Positions 11,581-22,926 of a DNA stretch of 64,000 nt are shown piece after piece. This DNA comes from Ailanthus altissimus (taxonomy: Eukaryota > Streptophyta > Magnoliopsida > Sapindales > Simaroubaceae). Position numbers and translations under genes: made by a program. How positions within the stretch are numbered: the first letter of the stretch is position 1; each line of letters begins with the position of its first letter. Below the pieces are notes generated by a model. That model searched no databases, was not told the DNA's origin, and saw only the letters and a program-made list of their open reading frames with translations. The stretch spans positions 17,534,501 through 17,598,500 of the forward strand of contig OX327710.1 in assembly GCA_946807835.1 (NCBI GenBank), written 5' to 3'.

Positions 11581-13504
11581 TTCTGCACAAGGACAGTTAA
11601 CAACTTCTCCCGCGCTATCTGCTTTTACCAACTTCACTTTTCACCTACCTTCACACAATACAATAAATAAGATGAGTCCTTAAACTGTTACCTCACAAAG
11701 AAGGCAATAAAGACCAAAAAAAACTATCTTAGGAAAATCTTCTCTCAGGTCGAACAACTAACAGAAACCACGAAAGCCTTTTTTCTTATTTCTCTCTTTC
11801 TCCAGTAAGGAGAGGGATAAAAAGACTATTTAAGGCCTAATATCCCGCTTTTGGTGGCATAAAATGCCTTAGGCTCATGGATTGTCGGGCTACTACTTTT
11901 AGGCCTTTGTAAGTCATGTTTCATGAAACTGGAAATACAAGTTATTTGGGTCTGGCCCAGTTGGGATTCGAATCAGACCTGACAAATGAGCTCAAGAACA
12001 CTTGGGTCAGACTTTAAAGGCTCGAAAGAAAACAAAAAATGGAATGAGTTCATATGAAGATTATAATAGTATGTGTTTGTTCTTTTGTTCAACCCACGAG
12101 TTTAATCAACAGGGCTGTCTCCCTGAAGATAAGATTTTATAATAGTGTGTGATCATTAATACATCATATAATTATAATTTTTTTTTTTTAATTTCTTTAT
12201 ATTGATTTGAACTCAAGTAGAAGTTCCCATCACCCTCCAAATTAAGACGGTGATAACATACTCAACTTATCATCACCACAATGCAAGCTAATATTAACCC
12301 ACCCGCCCCAAATGAAATTATCAGTAAGTTTCACATGACTTATTTTATCACCAAAGATCACATGATTCTTCCCTTTAGTCATCCATGTCGCGCATCTGTT
12401 GGTACAAAGCGTTGCACAGGGAATAGGGTATTGTTTGTCCACACCTAATTAACAACTTTCCCCTGCCACTGGAGCTGAGCTGATATCACTCTTGACTGAC
12501 AATCCTGTAAATATTGCAGTAAAATCCAGCCCACTATCCCACATAATGACAATTGCTGGACCCTCCACAATGCAAAATCCAAAAACTTTTTAACCACCCT
12601 ATTGTTTCATAAATCTAATCACTTTGTGTCATCAAACACTGATGGCAAAACCAATTGGGATATCTTAAAAGTTGGCTAACACTAGGCTAAAAGCACCGAG
12701 CAGCCACGTGCTGAAACGTGGCAATCTGCTACTGGTTGGTCTAAAAAGAGGAACTTGACTGTCTCATAATACACGTAACTCCATAAAAAATAGCAATCGG
12801 TGGCTCTTGTTTCGGTCCTAAAATTATTTTTCTTCTTTGTTACAACGGAGATATATCTATGTAATTCTAAGCCTAGTGCTGTTGCTTCTCTAATTTTTTT
12901 CTCTTGTTTTTCTCTTTCTAGTTTTCTTCTTTATAGCAAATGCAAAGATTGAGCAGAAAGTGAGAAATATTATTGCAATTAAAAGGGTGTTTGGAGTTTG
13001 ATTTTGTATTGTCATCTTCATTTCTAAATAAGAAATTAGATGAATAGATTTGAGTGAATATTGAGAAATAAAAGGAAAGGTTTTATTTTGTTATTTGCAT
13101 CAAGTTTCAATATTTGGCAAAAGAGAAACCAAATAAGGAAACGTTTTAAGAGTTTTTGCTTAGATGATGGATACACTATCTTGATTTTGCATTGAAATGC
13201 AGGCAAAACGTTTGTTTTTTTAAAACAACGAGGGAAATTTTTTATTACCCTCTTTTGAAATTTGATGCACTCTGTATCCATAGTTAAGATAGAAAGGTGG
13301 AGAAAAGTTAGATTATGTTTAAGTCTTCATTCCGTGTAAGCAACAGAGTCTAAAATTTACAAGACACTTTTTTTTTTTTATTTAATGTTGTATGCATATG
13401 TACAAGGAGGAGTTATTAGAGAGATAAGATTAGACTTTTGTATTAATACCTTTAGAGAGCTTCAGATTTGGTTATTTCATTCGGGGAATGAGAGATAGAG
13501 AGTT
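11581..13504. other. Intergenic region upstream of the BAC2-like gene
   Basis: No coding region is supported here. The distal part (11.6-12.1 kb) may still be LINE 5' sequence. The stretch nearest the gene is AT-rich and acts as its presumed promoter and 5' leader. A G-box near 12705 is listed separately. Confidence 0.5.
12705..12720 (+). promoter_or_regulatory. G-box / ABRE-like pair upstream of the BAC2-like gene
   Basis: CACGTG at 12705-12710 is followed a few bases later by ACGTGG. Both contain the ACGTG core bound by plant bZIP factors in ABA and osmotic-stress responses. They lie about 0.8 kb upstream of the carrier start codon. Arabidopsis BAC2 is known to respond to hyperosmotic stress, so the pair fits, but the link is inference. 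Confidence 0.35.
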
Positions 13505-15549
13505 ATGGATTTTTGGCCAGAGTTTCTTGCTAGCAGCTGGGGCAGAGAGTTTGTGGCTGGAGGATTTGGTGGAATGGCTGGCATTATCTCAGGTTACCCG
13601 CTTGACACGTTGCGTATCCGGCAACAGAGCTCCACCTCCGGCTCAGCCTTCAGCATCTTACGCAGTGTTATAGTCACCGAAGGCCCTGCAGCTCTCTACA
13701 GAGGCATGGGTGCACCATTGGCTTCAGTCACATTTCAGGTACTACTAACACCCTTTTGGCTCATTTGGTGATTGTTTGACGTAGTCTGTGTTTTGATTTT
13801 AGTTTGTTTTCATATTTGATTTGGTTATGATCTTTCATGCTTTGATTTCAAACTTTGGATTTGCAAAGTGGTTGGTATGAATTTTAAGGGTTCATGAATC
13901 ATGTGGACAGTTATTACTTCTTAGAACCTTATCATGATTTTAGCAGATGAAGTGTTCACGCACAACCAGGCTGGAGCTATCAATGTTGTTTGGGCCCCAA
14001 GAGTATTGTTTCAGTTTTGATTCTTTTTGTTATGTTGATTGAAGTTGATAATTGGAATTGGAATTGGAATATCTACCATAATTTGAGCTTGTGGGCACTA
14101 CAACGGTGGGTAAAGGTTGCTTTACAATGGCATTTTCATAATTTTTGATGTGATGGACAGTGATTTTGTTTTGATTTTTAGTATGTGTTGCCATCCAGGA
14201 ATTAGACTGAAAATTGTCAGCCTTTATCATATATCACGAGTGTAGCTTATCATTGTAATTATTCATGATATGCACCTTCTAAGTTCAATCAATTGTCTCA
14301 CCATACTTCCCTTATCTTGCTTTCCATCAAAATCAATAGGCCTTTTGTCTCTTTTAGTATTAAACGTGAAGAAAGAAATGGAAAAGCTAGGCATCATCCC
14401 CGTCCTCTACTTTCTGGGCAATCCTAAGTATGAACTTAAGTAAAATTTCTTCTGGTATAGGCATATAGATTAGCGTTTCCAGCATGTACTTATGGTTTAA
14501 ACTTTCATCCATTTGAAACTCAAAGTTAAATTGTTGCCTTAATGAGATGGTTTTTCATTTGATGTCACAGGAATCACACTGGAACATATTTGCTTTAGAT
14601 TGTAGTGGTTAAAACATTAACCATACACATAATTATTAGAATTTGATTGCTGCTAAATATGTTCGAAGTAGAGTGTCTTTTGTCTAGAACAGCTCAATGA
14701 TACCATCATAGTGAGCCTGTTTCCTGACAATAATATGTTATGCTCTTCTAGGTGCTATTCAACATTTCTGCTTCAAATTTCTGTGTTCACACACATTTAA
14801 TCTTTACCTGTTAACATATATTTTTGTGCTACACTGACAAATAAGTTTCCGTATGGCAGAATGCCATGGTTTTCCAGATCTATGCTATCCTTTCCCGAGC
14901 ATTTAACTCATCTGTTTCTGCCGATGACCCTCCTTCCTACAAAGGTGTTGCTCTGGCAGGAGTTGGTACTGGAGCAATTCAGAGTCTAATACTTTCTCCT
15001 GTAGAACTCGTAAAAATCCGCCTTCAGTTGCAGGGTACAAACTATGCAAGATCCAACCAAGCAGATCACCACAAGGGTCCTATCGATGTTGCCAGAAACA
15101 TATTGAGAAGAGAAGGATTACGAGGGATATATCGAGGATTTACCATCACTGCCCTCAGAGATGCACCCTCACACGGCTTCTACTTCTGGACATATGAATA
15201 TATGAGAGAGCAGCTTCATCCTGGATGCAGAAAGCATGGCCAGGAAAGTGTAACAACAATGCTGATAGCTGGAGGGCTAGCAGGAGTTGCCAGCTGGGTA
15301 AACTGTTATCCATTAGATGTGGTGAAAACCAGACTGCAATCTCAGTCACCATCTTCCATTCAATACAGTGGCATCATTGATTGTTTAAACAAAAGTGTAA
15401 AAGCAGAAGGTTATGGCGTGCTCTTTCGAGGACTGGGAACTGCAGTTGCAAGAGCATTTCTGGTGAATGGGGCCGTATTTGCTGCCTATGAGATTGCATT
15501 GAGGTGTTTATTCAACAATGGAAGCATTCAAACAGAGAATACAATTTAA
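13505..15549 (+). CDS. BAC2: Mitochondrial basic amino acid carrier, BAC2-like
   Basis: Two exons, 13505-13738 and 14860-15549, join in phase 0 across a GT-AG intron to give 307 residues. The protein is a mitochondrial carrier with three repeats, each with the PX[DE]XX[RK] signature: YPLDTLRIR (31-39), SPVELVKIR (124-132) and YPLDVVKTR (228-236). The opening MDFWPEF, WGREFVAGGFGG near residue 12, and HPGCRK near 198 closely resemble Arabidopsis BAC2, an inner-membrane exchanger of arginine, ornithine, lysine and related amino acids that acts in arginine catabolism and stress. The length matches the family (about 300), and I see no frameshift or lost signature residue. The gene converges on the PDX1.2-like gene to its right. 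Substrate range is inferred from family. Confidence 0.93.
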
Positions 15550-15998
15550 GAGAAACTAGTGAGTGGCCTTTAGAGATTCTCGTTATACACCGGTAAGGAT
15601 AGTTCATAATTAGATACCAAATTCATAAGTACTATAAAACTTCAATGAAGGAAGCAAGTTGGGAATTCACAAAATGTGCAAGTTACCAGTTTTCATTTGG
15701 TGTAACAGTAAAAGATCACAACCATGTCTAACTATAAGAAAGAAAATAAACTGTCTTGAACCTGTAAACAACTCTGTTGTTTCCATTATGAACCATCGGC
15801 CAGATTTCACCAATCAACCAATTTATTCCGTGTTATTTTTGTAATATCAAACAAGTACATTATATATATAGACCAAAATTAATTTTTAGAAAACATCAGG
15901 AGAGTCAGAATCTGTCGCGGACTATCGATGGAAAGGGAACGATCTACTGGCCTAGAAATGCACCTATTTGCTCAGGATGGCTGACTATATAAAATTAT
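15550..15998. other. Convergent intergenic spacer
   Basis: About 450 bases separate the 3' ends of the BAC2-like gene (+) and the PDX1.2-like gene (-). It should hold both 3' UTRs. AT-rich stretches, including a short TA run near 15860, are present, but no further gene or repeat is supported. Confidence 0.5.
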
Positions 15999-16892
15999 TT
16001 ACACCAAATATGCAATCAACGAGCCATCTTCCTCTGCCTTGTCATCCTCCAAGCTGGAGTTACTTTCTGCTAACATATATGGATCATTGTAGTGGTTAAC
16101 AGCCTTGACAATTGCCTGAATTTGCTTATAGGGATCCAAACAGCTGAATATCTCTGATCCGACATACACCCCATCACACCCCAATTGCATCATAAGCGCT
16201 GCATCAGCAGGAGTCTCAATGCCTCCTGCTGCAAGTTGCACAACAGGAAGCCTACCAATTTGCTTGATTTGTGCTACAAGATCATAAGGCACTGCCATAT
16301 CCTTTGAAAACGTGAAAACCTCATCTGCATCTGCATTAATCAAGATTCTTATCTTTTTCACTACTGATCTCACAATCCGAACAGTCTCAGCAATATCACC
16401 TGACGTGGAAGAACCCCACCTAGTTCTGCCCCCTTGCATCCAAATTATTTTTGCACCTTCAGTCACTCTCATCATTGCCTCCTGTAGATGCCTCGACTTA
16501 CAAGCAAATGGCACATGGAAATTATGCTTTATGATATGGTTATCATCATCAGCAATACCAAGGAGATCATTCTCATCAATGTAGTCTACACCGATTGCTT
16601 CCAGTATCTGTGCTTCGACAAAATGTCCAACACGCACTCGAGCCATTATGGGAATTGACACTGCTTGCTTGATTTCCTTAATGAGATCTAGATTCAGTGA
16701 GCGAGGTGTCCTATGGCGAATGACAATGGAGCATGCTCCAGCATTCTCAGCAATCTTAGCTTCTTCTAGATCATTCACGTCAATAATTACTCCCCCTTGC
16801 AGCTTTTGTACTAGTCCTATCTTGGCAGTGAATTGGTTGTTCTCAGGACCAATCACGTTGTCACTAATGCGGACTGGTGTAACACCATCCAT
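15999..16892 (-). CDS. Divergent PDX1.2-like pseudoenzyme (tandem copy)
   Basis: An intronless frame of 297 codons starts at the ATG at 16892; the in-frame codon six bases further upstream is TTG and is not a plausible start. The product has the PDX1/SNZ TIM-barrel fold (pyridoxal 5'-phosphate synthase subunit): GHFVEAQILEAIGVDYIDEN, DEVFTF, YDLVAQ, and TPADAALMMQLGCDG near the C-terminus. The two lysines essential in catalytic PDX1 are replaced: the first by Arg (R85, in IMARVRVGH) and the second by Gln (Q153, in IIWMQGG). The glycine-rich GTGNI motif has become TSGDI. It is less conserved than its neighbour, with a rebuilt loop around residues 150-166. By analogy with Arabidopsis PDX1.2 it could be a non-catalytic partner of PDX1; it could also be decaying. 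The frame is fully open. Confidence 0.85.
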   Translation of the reverse strand: MDGVTPVRISDNVIGPENNQFTAKIGLVQKLQGGVIIDVNDLEEAKIAENAGACSIVIRHRTPRSLNLDLIKEIKQAVSIPIMARVRVGHFVEAQILEAIGVDYIDENDLLGIADDDNHIIKHNFHVPFACKSRHLQEAMMRVTEGAKIIWMQGGRTRWGSSTSGDIAETVRIVRSVVKKIRILINADADEVFTFSKDMAVPYDLVAQIKQIGRLPVVQLAAGGIETPADAALMMQLGCDGVYVGSEIFSCLDPYKQIQAIVKAVNHYNDPYMLAESNSSLEDDKAEEDGSLIAYLV

Positions 16893-17747
16893 TGTCAAAT
16901 ATTTGCAAATTGAATGAAGTAAAAGAAAGAAGGGAAGAAGAAAGATTGTGTTTGAGTTGCTTGGTCATTATCTATGCTTAAATAATGACATTGGAGTATA
17001 CAAAACTCTGTGCAGGCATGGAAAAAGAAGGCAACAAGCAAAATGTACAAAAAAAACATAGGATAGGAATAGAGGAAGAGGAGGAAAGGTATCACTTGCA
17101 GAAGTTGAAAAGCTTTGGACGAACTTGAAGGAGAGGAAAGACATTCACCAACCCAAAGGATAAGTTATGCAATTTTTCAAATGGAGATCTTTATCAGTGG
17201 TCGGATACAAAAGTTTAATCCATTACTAGTAATTGATATGCTAAACTTTCTATAACTAAGTATAAGTGTCTTTCAAAAGACATCATGACCTAAACTGAAA
17301 AATAAATGATATAAATAAATGAGATATCATTAATGAAACTTAGAAACAATTTATATGGCCCATTGAGCCAAGTAATGTCATAGTCATGGAAACAAATGCC
17401 AGAATCACGAGTACATATAATTATGTTAACAAAAACAACCCTGGAACCCTGTTAATAACCATGAATACAATTATCAAATATAGGTGCACAATTATGCTCT
17501 TTCACCAATGCTGTCAGAGTAATATCTCCACAAGACCTGGCAAACTTTTGAAGCAATTTATTCTATTTCATTCCTGTACCTCAGACAATTAAATGCAACA
17601 TACAACATTTTTGGATAACAACATCATAAACAAGTGAACACAACAAACAGCAGACAAGGCCAAGAATACCCACTATATTAACCCAGAAAAACAGAACCAT
17701 AAACTCAGTAACATACAAAAAAGCTACATTATTCAAATCAAGACCCA
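16893..17747. other. Spacer between the two PDX1.2-like genes
   Basis: This 855-base spacer is the presumed promoter of the downstream PDX1.2-like copy plus the 3' UTR of the upstream copy. Reading both strands I found no perfect alternating GAA/TTC heat-shock element, in contrast to the upstream gene. No other gene is supported. Confidence 0.5.
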
Positions 17748-18662
17748 CTAAACCCGGCCTTGACCAAACTGTTCGCTTCTGTCCTCACTGAGATTAAGCC
17801 CTGACATTGAATCCTCCAACCCACAACAACTCTCCACCAACACGTGAGGATCGTTATAATGCCTAACAGCCTGCACAATCCCCCTCACTCTCTTGTAAGG
17901 ATCCGAGCAATCAAAAACCTCTGATCCCACAAACACACCATCACATCCCAATTGCATCATCAGTGCCGCATCAGCAGGAGTCACAATGCCTCCTGCAGCG
18001 AATTGCACCACGGGCAGCCTGCCCATTTGCTTAGTCTGAGCCACCAAATCATATGGTGCTGCTATATTCTTTGCAAACGTGAAAACCTCATCCTCATCCA
18101 TGTTATTCAAAATCCTAATATCTCCCATTAAAGACCTCACATTTTTCACAGTCTTAACTATATTACCAGTATTTAACAAATCCCCTTGTGTCCTTATCAT
18201 AGCCGCACCTTCTCTAACTCTCCTCAAAGCCTCTCCAAGATTACTACAACCACACACAAATGAGGACCTAAAGTTATGTTTGTTTATAAAATTATCTTCA
18301 TCAGCTAAACCTAAGACTTCACACTCATCAATGTAATCAAGTTCAACACTTTCAAGTATCTGGGCTTCAACAAAATGCCCAACACGGACACGTGACATAA
18401 CAGGGACCGAAACGGCGCGTTTAATGCTTTTAATAAGAGAAGGATCCGGCATACGCTTAATCCCCGGTCGATTAGGCTCAGATACCATAATAGAACAAGC
18501 TCCAGCGGCTTCAACAATCTTAGCTTGTTCTATGCTCGACGCTTCGACAATGGCCCCGCCACGTAGCATTTGAGCTAGGCCGACTTTCAGTGAAAATGGG
18601 TTCTTCTTGGCGTCGGTGATGGCGCTGTTGTTGTAGATTGTAACGGCTCCGTCTTCGGCCAT
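17748..18662 (-). CDS. PDX1.2: PDX1.2, non-catalytic pyridoxal phosphate synthase-like protein
   Basis: An intronless frame of 304 codons begins at the ATG at 18662 (MAEDGAVTIYNN). The open frame extends 14 codons further upstream, but the family starts here. It keeps the PDX1 barrel: GLAQMLRGGAIVE, FVEAQILES, FINKHNFR, EALRRVREGAAMIRTQG, NNMDEDEVFTFAKN, TPADAALMMQLGCDGVFVGS. The catalytic lysines are Arg91 (VMSRVRVGH) and Gln159 (MIRTQGD), as in Arabidopsis PDX1.2, a pseudoenzyme that assembles with PDX1.1/1.3 into dodecamers and supports vitamin B6 supply in heat stress. The C-terminal EQFGQGRV resembles the PDX1.2 tail. A heat-shock element and a TATA box lie just upstream. A second, more divergent copy follows 855 bases downstream on the same strand. 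Confidence 0.92.
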   Translation of the reverse strand: MAEDGAVTIYNNSAITDAKKNPFSLKVGLAQMLRGGAIVEASSIEQAKIVEAAGACSIMVSEPNRPGIKRMPDPSLIKSIKRAVSVPVMSRVRVGHFVEAQILESVELDYIDECEVLGLADEDNFINKHNFRSSFVCGCSNLGEALRRVREGAAMIRTQGDLLNTGNIVKTVKNVRSLMGDIRILNNMDEDEVFTFAKNIAAPYDLVAQTKQMGRLPVVQFAAGGIVTPADAALMMQLGCDGVFVGSEVFDCSDPYKRVRGIVQAVRHYNDPHVLVESCCGLEDSMSGLNLSEDRSEQFGQGRV

Positions 18663-18765
18663 TCTCAGGTATCTGTAAAAATGTCTCAGTGTAGCGACAA
18701 GCAAGCAGCGTTGGAGTAACTTGGATTATGGGTCGAATATTGAATAGGTGATGCCGAATGAAGAG

Positions 18766-18813
18766 AATTTATAAAACTGAAGGGAGATTGAAGCGGCGAG
18801 TTCGAGAAGCTTC
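18766..18813 (-). promoter_or_regulatory. Heat-shock element plus TATA box of PDX1.2
   Basis: Positions 18801-18813 read TTCGAGAAGCTTC, three perfectly alternating nGAAn units, the consensus site for heat-shock factor trimers. On the minus strand TATAAATT lies at 18773-18766, about 28 bases closer to the gene and about 105 bases upstream of the ATG. This is the compact arrangement of heat-inducible plant promoters. Arabidopsis PDX1.2 is known to be heat-induced through HSFA1 factors, so control by the same factors is likely here. Binding itself is not shown. Confidence 0.7.
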
Positions 18814-19265
18814 TGGTTAGTCGGTGCTCGATGGGTAAATGAATAAGTGTGTGGAAATTTCGATACTTTTCTAACTGATGAAGAGTGTGGAGAGGGTGAA
18901 TACGATACTACATGTATAAATGCTAGATAGCCGTAGAAATCGGGACTACATCACAAATTACGTACGATTTTGGAACGTGGAAATGGAATTTGTACTGTGA
19001 GTTAATTTCATTTGTGACCCTCAACTCTTTGTTAATATCGACAAAACATTGTTTATTTTCTTATTATTTGCACGTTATCTACTACCCTTTTGTTTTTTTA
19101 GAATGCTCAAAGAAAAGTCTTAATGTTTGTAAATTGAATCGACTCTAAAATTTATTTCAAAACATTAATAAAAAAAGTATTTGAGCATTTTAAATATTCT
19201 AATGTTACATTTCTCAAATTTTATTTTAAATAATATGTCAAGTAACTATTACGTAACAAAATAGT

Positions 19266-19395
19266 ATAATAGTAATCTTTAAAAGGGTAAAAACTATTTA
19301 CCTTATTAATTTTATTGCTATTAAAAATCTCTCTAGTTTTTGATAATATTTAAAAACTCCTTGCTATTATAACTGTAATAATATAAATTAACTTT
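19266..19395 (+). repeat. MITE-like repeat, inverted copy at 20637-20757
   Basis: This stretch shares clear similarity with the reverse complement of 20637-20757, including GATAATATT(T/C)AAAAACTC and ATAAATTAAC at matching places. Two copies in opposite orientation about 1.3 kb apart suggest a short non-autonomous transposon family. Exact ends were not determined. Confidence 0.5.
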
Positions 19396-19584
19396 AGATA
19401 CGTATAATAATCTTTTTATTTAAAAATTCAATAATTACTCTGTACATTATCAAACAGTAAAAATAAAATTTATAAATAATAATTTTTTATAAATTTTATT
19501 TATTTATACTATCAAATAATTAATAAGAATAAAATGAGACTTCATTATATTATAAATTATTATTTAATACAGATGTTTACATTT

Positions 19585-19689
19585 TTGTTAATATAGATAT
19601 TCAATATCTGTCGTTAGAATTGTTAATATAGATATTCAATATCAATCGTTAGAATTGTTAATATAAATATTCAATATCAATCGTCATAT
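19585..19689 (+). repeat. Three tandem copies of a 35-bp unit
   Basis: Units at 19585-19619, 19620-19654 and 19655-19689 all open TTGTTAATATA and contain ATATTCAATATC. They differ by a few bases, and the third diverges at its end. It is a short non-coding minisatellite. Confidence 0.85.
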
Positions 19690-19724
19690 TAATCTATTGA
19701 ATTAAGATCTATGACATCATATTA

Positions 19725-19895
19725 TTAACACAACATCTTACACAATTTTTAAACTGTTAAATCAATATATATTCAATGCCTCAAATTAAATTTTAAATGT
19801 GTATTAATTATATATATTTAATTACATCTAAGCCATTAAATGTGCATTGATCTAATAGTCTAAAAGTTATGTGTAGATATTGTGTAAAAATAGTA
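19725..19895. repeat. MITE-like element with ~54-bp inverted ends
   Basis: The left arm (CACAACATCTTACACAATTT..., about 19728-19778) matches the reverse complement of the right arm (about 19834-19890) over roughly 54 bases with scattered mismatches. The arms enclose an AT-rich centre, giving a 170-bp foldback element. No reading frame is present. Confidence 0.65.
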
Positions 19896-21725
19896 GAATG
19901 GATCATGCCCTTAATCTAACAAATAGAAAAAAGTCATTAATTGTACCACAAAAAATTAATTAATTGTAGTACAATGTAAATTTATTATTTATTTAACTTT
20001 TTTATCCAATGCATTGTTATTGAAAGTTTTGAATTTGGAACCTTCCAGAAATTACCTTTTAGTCTTCTAGATTGTTAAATAATTGTTGAAGAAAAACATT
20101 ATCCTCCTGTAAAAAGACACTTTGACGCTCAAATCAATGTGCAATCAATCATAAGCATGTAGCATATATGAAAGTGTTTCAAGCAAAAGGTTGTTGATGC
20201 TCTGTATGATTTTTTCAATTGGTTTTTAAATGAATCCAAGAATATATCATGCATGTTTATATAGTATAACATGATATAGTTTAACTCATATTCAAATACT
20301 TATGAGATGAACCTTAATCTCAATATAATAGGTCTATCATAATGTCAAAATGTGATAGGTCTATTATAATGTGATAATGTGATAAAGTTATCAAATAATA
20401 TGATAAGCTTATTACATTGTGATATAATTCTAACCCATTAATAACTATAGCAATCATAGTCCAAATAATATTTTTGTAATCTTTATCAATTCAGTCTTTT
20501 ACCTATTTTTTGGGCTTAAGCTAGATAAGCTAGTTAGACCATTTCAATAATGGGACCAATAGTTATTATTTGATATTGTATAGATGTAATTATTAATCTC
20601 TTATAATAAAAAGACTATTATATCTCTTTAAAGTTAATTTATACTATTCAATTATAATGGTAGGTGAGTTTTTGAATATTATCAAATAATAGAAAAGGTT
20701 TTTGTAGTTAAAGGATTTATTAAGAGTAAATGGTAAATTCCTTTTAAAAATTATAAATTAACAATTTAATAATTATTTAAAATTTAAAAAGTATAACATT
20801 ATTATTTTAAATAATACCACTAAGAATAACATACAATTTCTCAATTTTATTACAAAAAGCCACGGGCCAATATGACCCTTTTTTCTTATGATCTTTATTT
20901 TATTGGGTTCTTAAATGTTTCGTCCCAAAAAAATGCTATTTCTTTGATGTATAATCGACAATATACAAATAAGAATATAGAAATGGATCAAATGGATGCA
21001 TTCTGAATGACACAAATTTGAAATCTTGAAGGTGATGTAGGCTGGATTTAATATTTTTTTTTTTTAAATGCAATTATAATGTTCAATTTATTATATAAAA
21101 TTGCAAATAAAAATGAGATAACTAACATTTGTTGCAAATATGCCAACCACATCATTAGCCTCGTGATTTGGTATCAACATTTTTAATATTAAGGTGTTGT
21201 ATTCGAATCAAATCAACATCCTTTATTAAAAGGACTGATTTGTAATGTGTTTAATTTGTAAATTAATTTATAAGTTGATTTGTTAAAAAAAATGTTGCAA
21301 ATATCGCGTATATTCTACAATACTATGAGTTTACTTCCTTCGTTTTTGGAATCTTCATTTTTGGTCCTTCACGAGGAAAAGTATGCATACAAATTTACTC
21401 ATAAATTTTAAGATTACAACATCAATTTTCTAACACTTTGATTGAGAAAAGAAAACATCAATAAGAACATAAAAATTCCAAACACTACAAATAACAACAA
21501 CAAAAATATATATAAAAACAAAATTCTTAAAAAATTTGGATCACTAATAGCTTCTATGCACGGAATGCATTTTATAATTTTTTTTCGATTTATATATAAG
21601 TTCAAGTGTTTAAAAATATACAAAATAAATAAATAAGTAATACAAATGAACTTTAAAGGGGCAGAAGGCATCGATGATTGGTGTGAGGAAGCAAAATTAG
21701 AATAATATAATTTTTATAAGGTATT

Positions 21726-22503
21726 TGTTGAAATTTTGGTGATTCAAAATTATGTTAATCTACGATTTTAAGTTGAAGATAAATAAGGAGTTAACACGAA
21801 ACCCAATACGCATCGAACATAGGAGAAAGAGAGTGAAATGAAAAATAAAAAATAAGGAGGGGGGTCAGAACAAGCGAGGGACCTGTTCAGACTTGAGCAC
21901 TACAGCAATGGCTTTCCAATAGCGCGATGCTAATACAAAAACATCAGCACCACAGTAGTGAATAGAGCGCTAGAGAGCCTTAAACTCGAATAGACTTCTT
22001 TGAGTGAGATTTAAACTCCTACATGTATAAACTCTCATTCCAATTAGAAATACAGTTTCTAATAATGTTTAAAACATTATATAAATCATTGTAACCTTAT
22101 TAAATTATTCAAGTATTAAGAAAAAAAAAATTCAAAAGAGAGAATAGAGAGCTAGAGAGCCTTAAGTGCTGAGTGTGCAAGTTAGTGTCATTAAAATGCT
22201 TGAGATCTAAGTAATTAAGAAAACACTGATAGATTCTTGAGAGCTTGTCTATTAATTATATTTTTTAATTATCTCTTACGAAAAATATTTGTGATTTGAG
22301 TTCTTTGTGAATTAAATATAAAAAATTAGGATCTCGTGATCCACCATAAACATAAGCATTTATTATCAAATTAACTTTTTTACGTGATTGTATAATTATT
22401 TTATCTCTTTATTATGATCTTTTTTTATTCTTAGTTACTTGTAAGTAAAGTATTTCGCACGCACTTAAAATATTTTTAGAATGCAACAATAAAAACTCTA
22501 ACA
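21726..22503. repeat. Possible LTR-like block
   Basis: The block starts TGTTGAAATTTTGG and ends CTCTAACA. It contains a cluster of AGCGC-type words at 21898-21985 and an internal repeat of GAG(C)GCTAGAGAGCCTTAA (near 21965 and 22148). No matching target-site duplication was found, so the LTR reading is weak. Confidence 0.25.
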
Positions 22504-22745
22504 ATATAAAAGATAATATATATGTTCAAATTTTATGTCTTGGTACATTCTATGTATGGAATCGTACAATTTGACAGATCATTAACCATACCTCAATGGT
22601 TTTATTATAATGTTGTGCAACATTAATGGTCCATATCAGGACTTAATAGTATGTAATTGCACTGCAACTATTAGCATCAACATTTATACAAGTATTAAAA
22701 ATTGTGGCTATATAAAAGAGGATGAGAAAATAATAGTAAGAATAA

Positions 22746-22926
22746 TATTATACACCTTAAGTTGTATCCTAAATTATATTTAAATAATGATATGTCAAGC
22801 GATCATTGGTAATAAAATTGTGTAATTGATAATTTTAAAATTTACACCATTTCACCACTTAATAATTACTTGACACAATATTATCTGAGATATAATTTGA
22901 GCTACAACTTAGGATGTATAACAATA
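22746..22926. repeat. MITE-like element with ~53-bp inverted ends
   Basis: The left arm (22747-22799, containing CTTAAGTTGTATCCTAAATT and ending GTCAAG) pairs with the right arm (about 22869-22925, opening CTTGACA and containing CTACAACTTAGGATGTATAA). The core between them is short and AT-rich. This is the structure of a foldback MITE of about 180 bp. Confidence 0.75.

Noticed and set aside
16893..16898. Start of the downstream PDX1.2-like gene at 16898
   Set aside because: That codon is TTG on the minus strand; the first ATG is at 16892 and fits the family.
18663..18704. Upstream start of PDX1.2 at 18704
   Set aside because: The extra 14 residues do not resemble the family N-terminus; MAEDGAVTIYNN at 18662 does.
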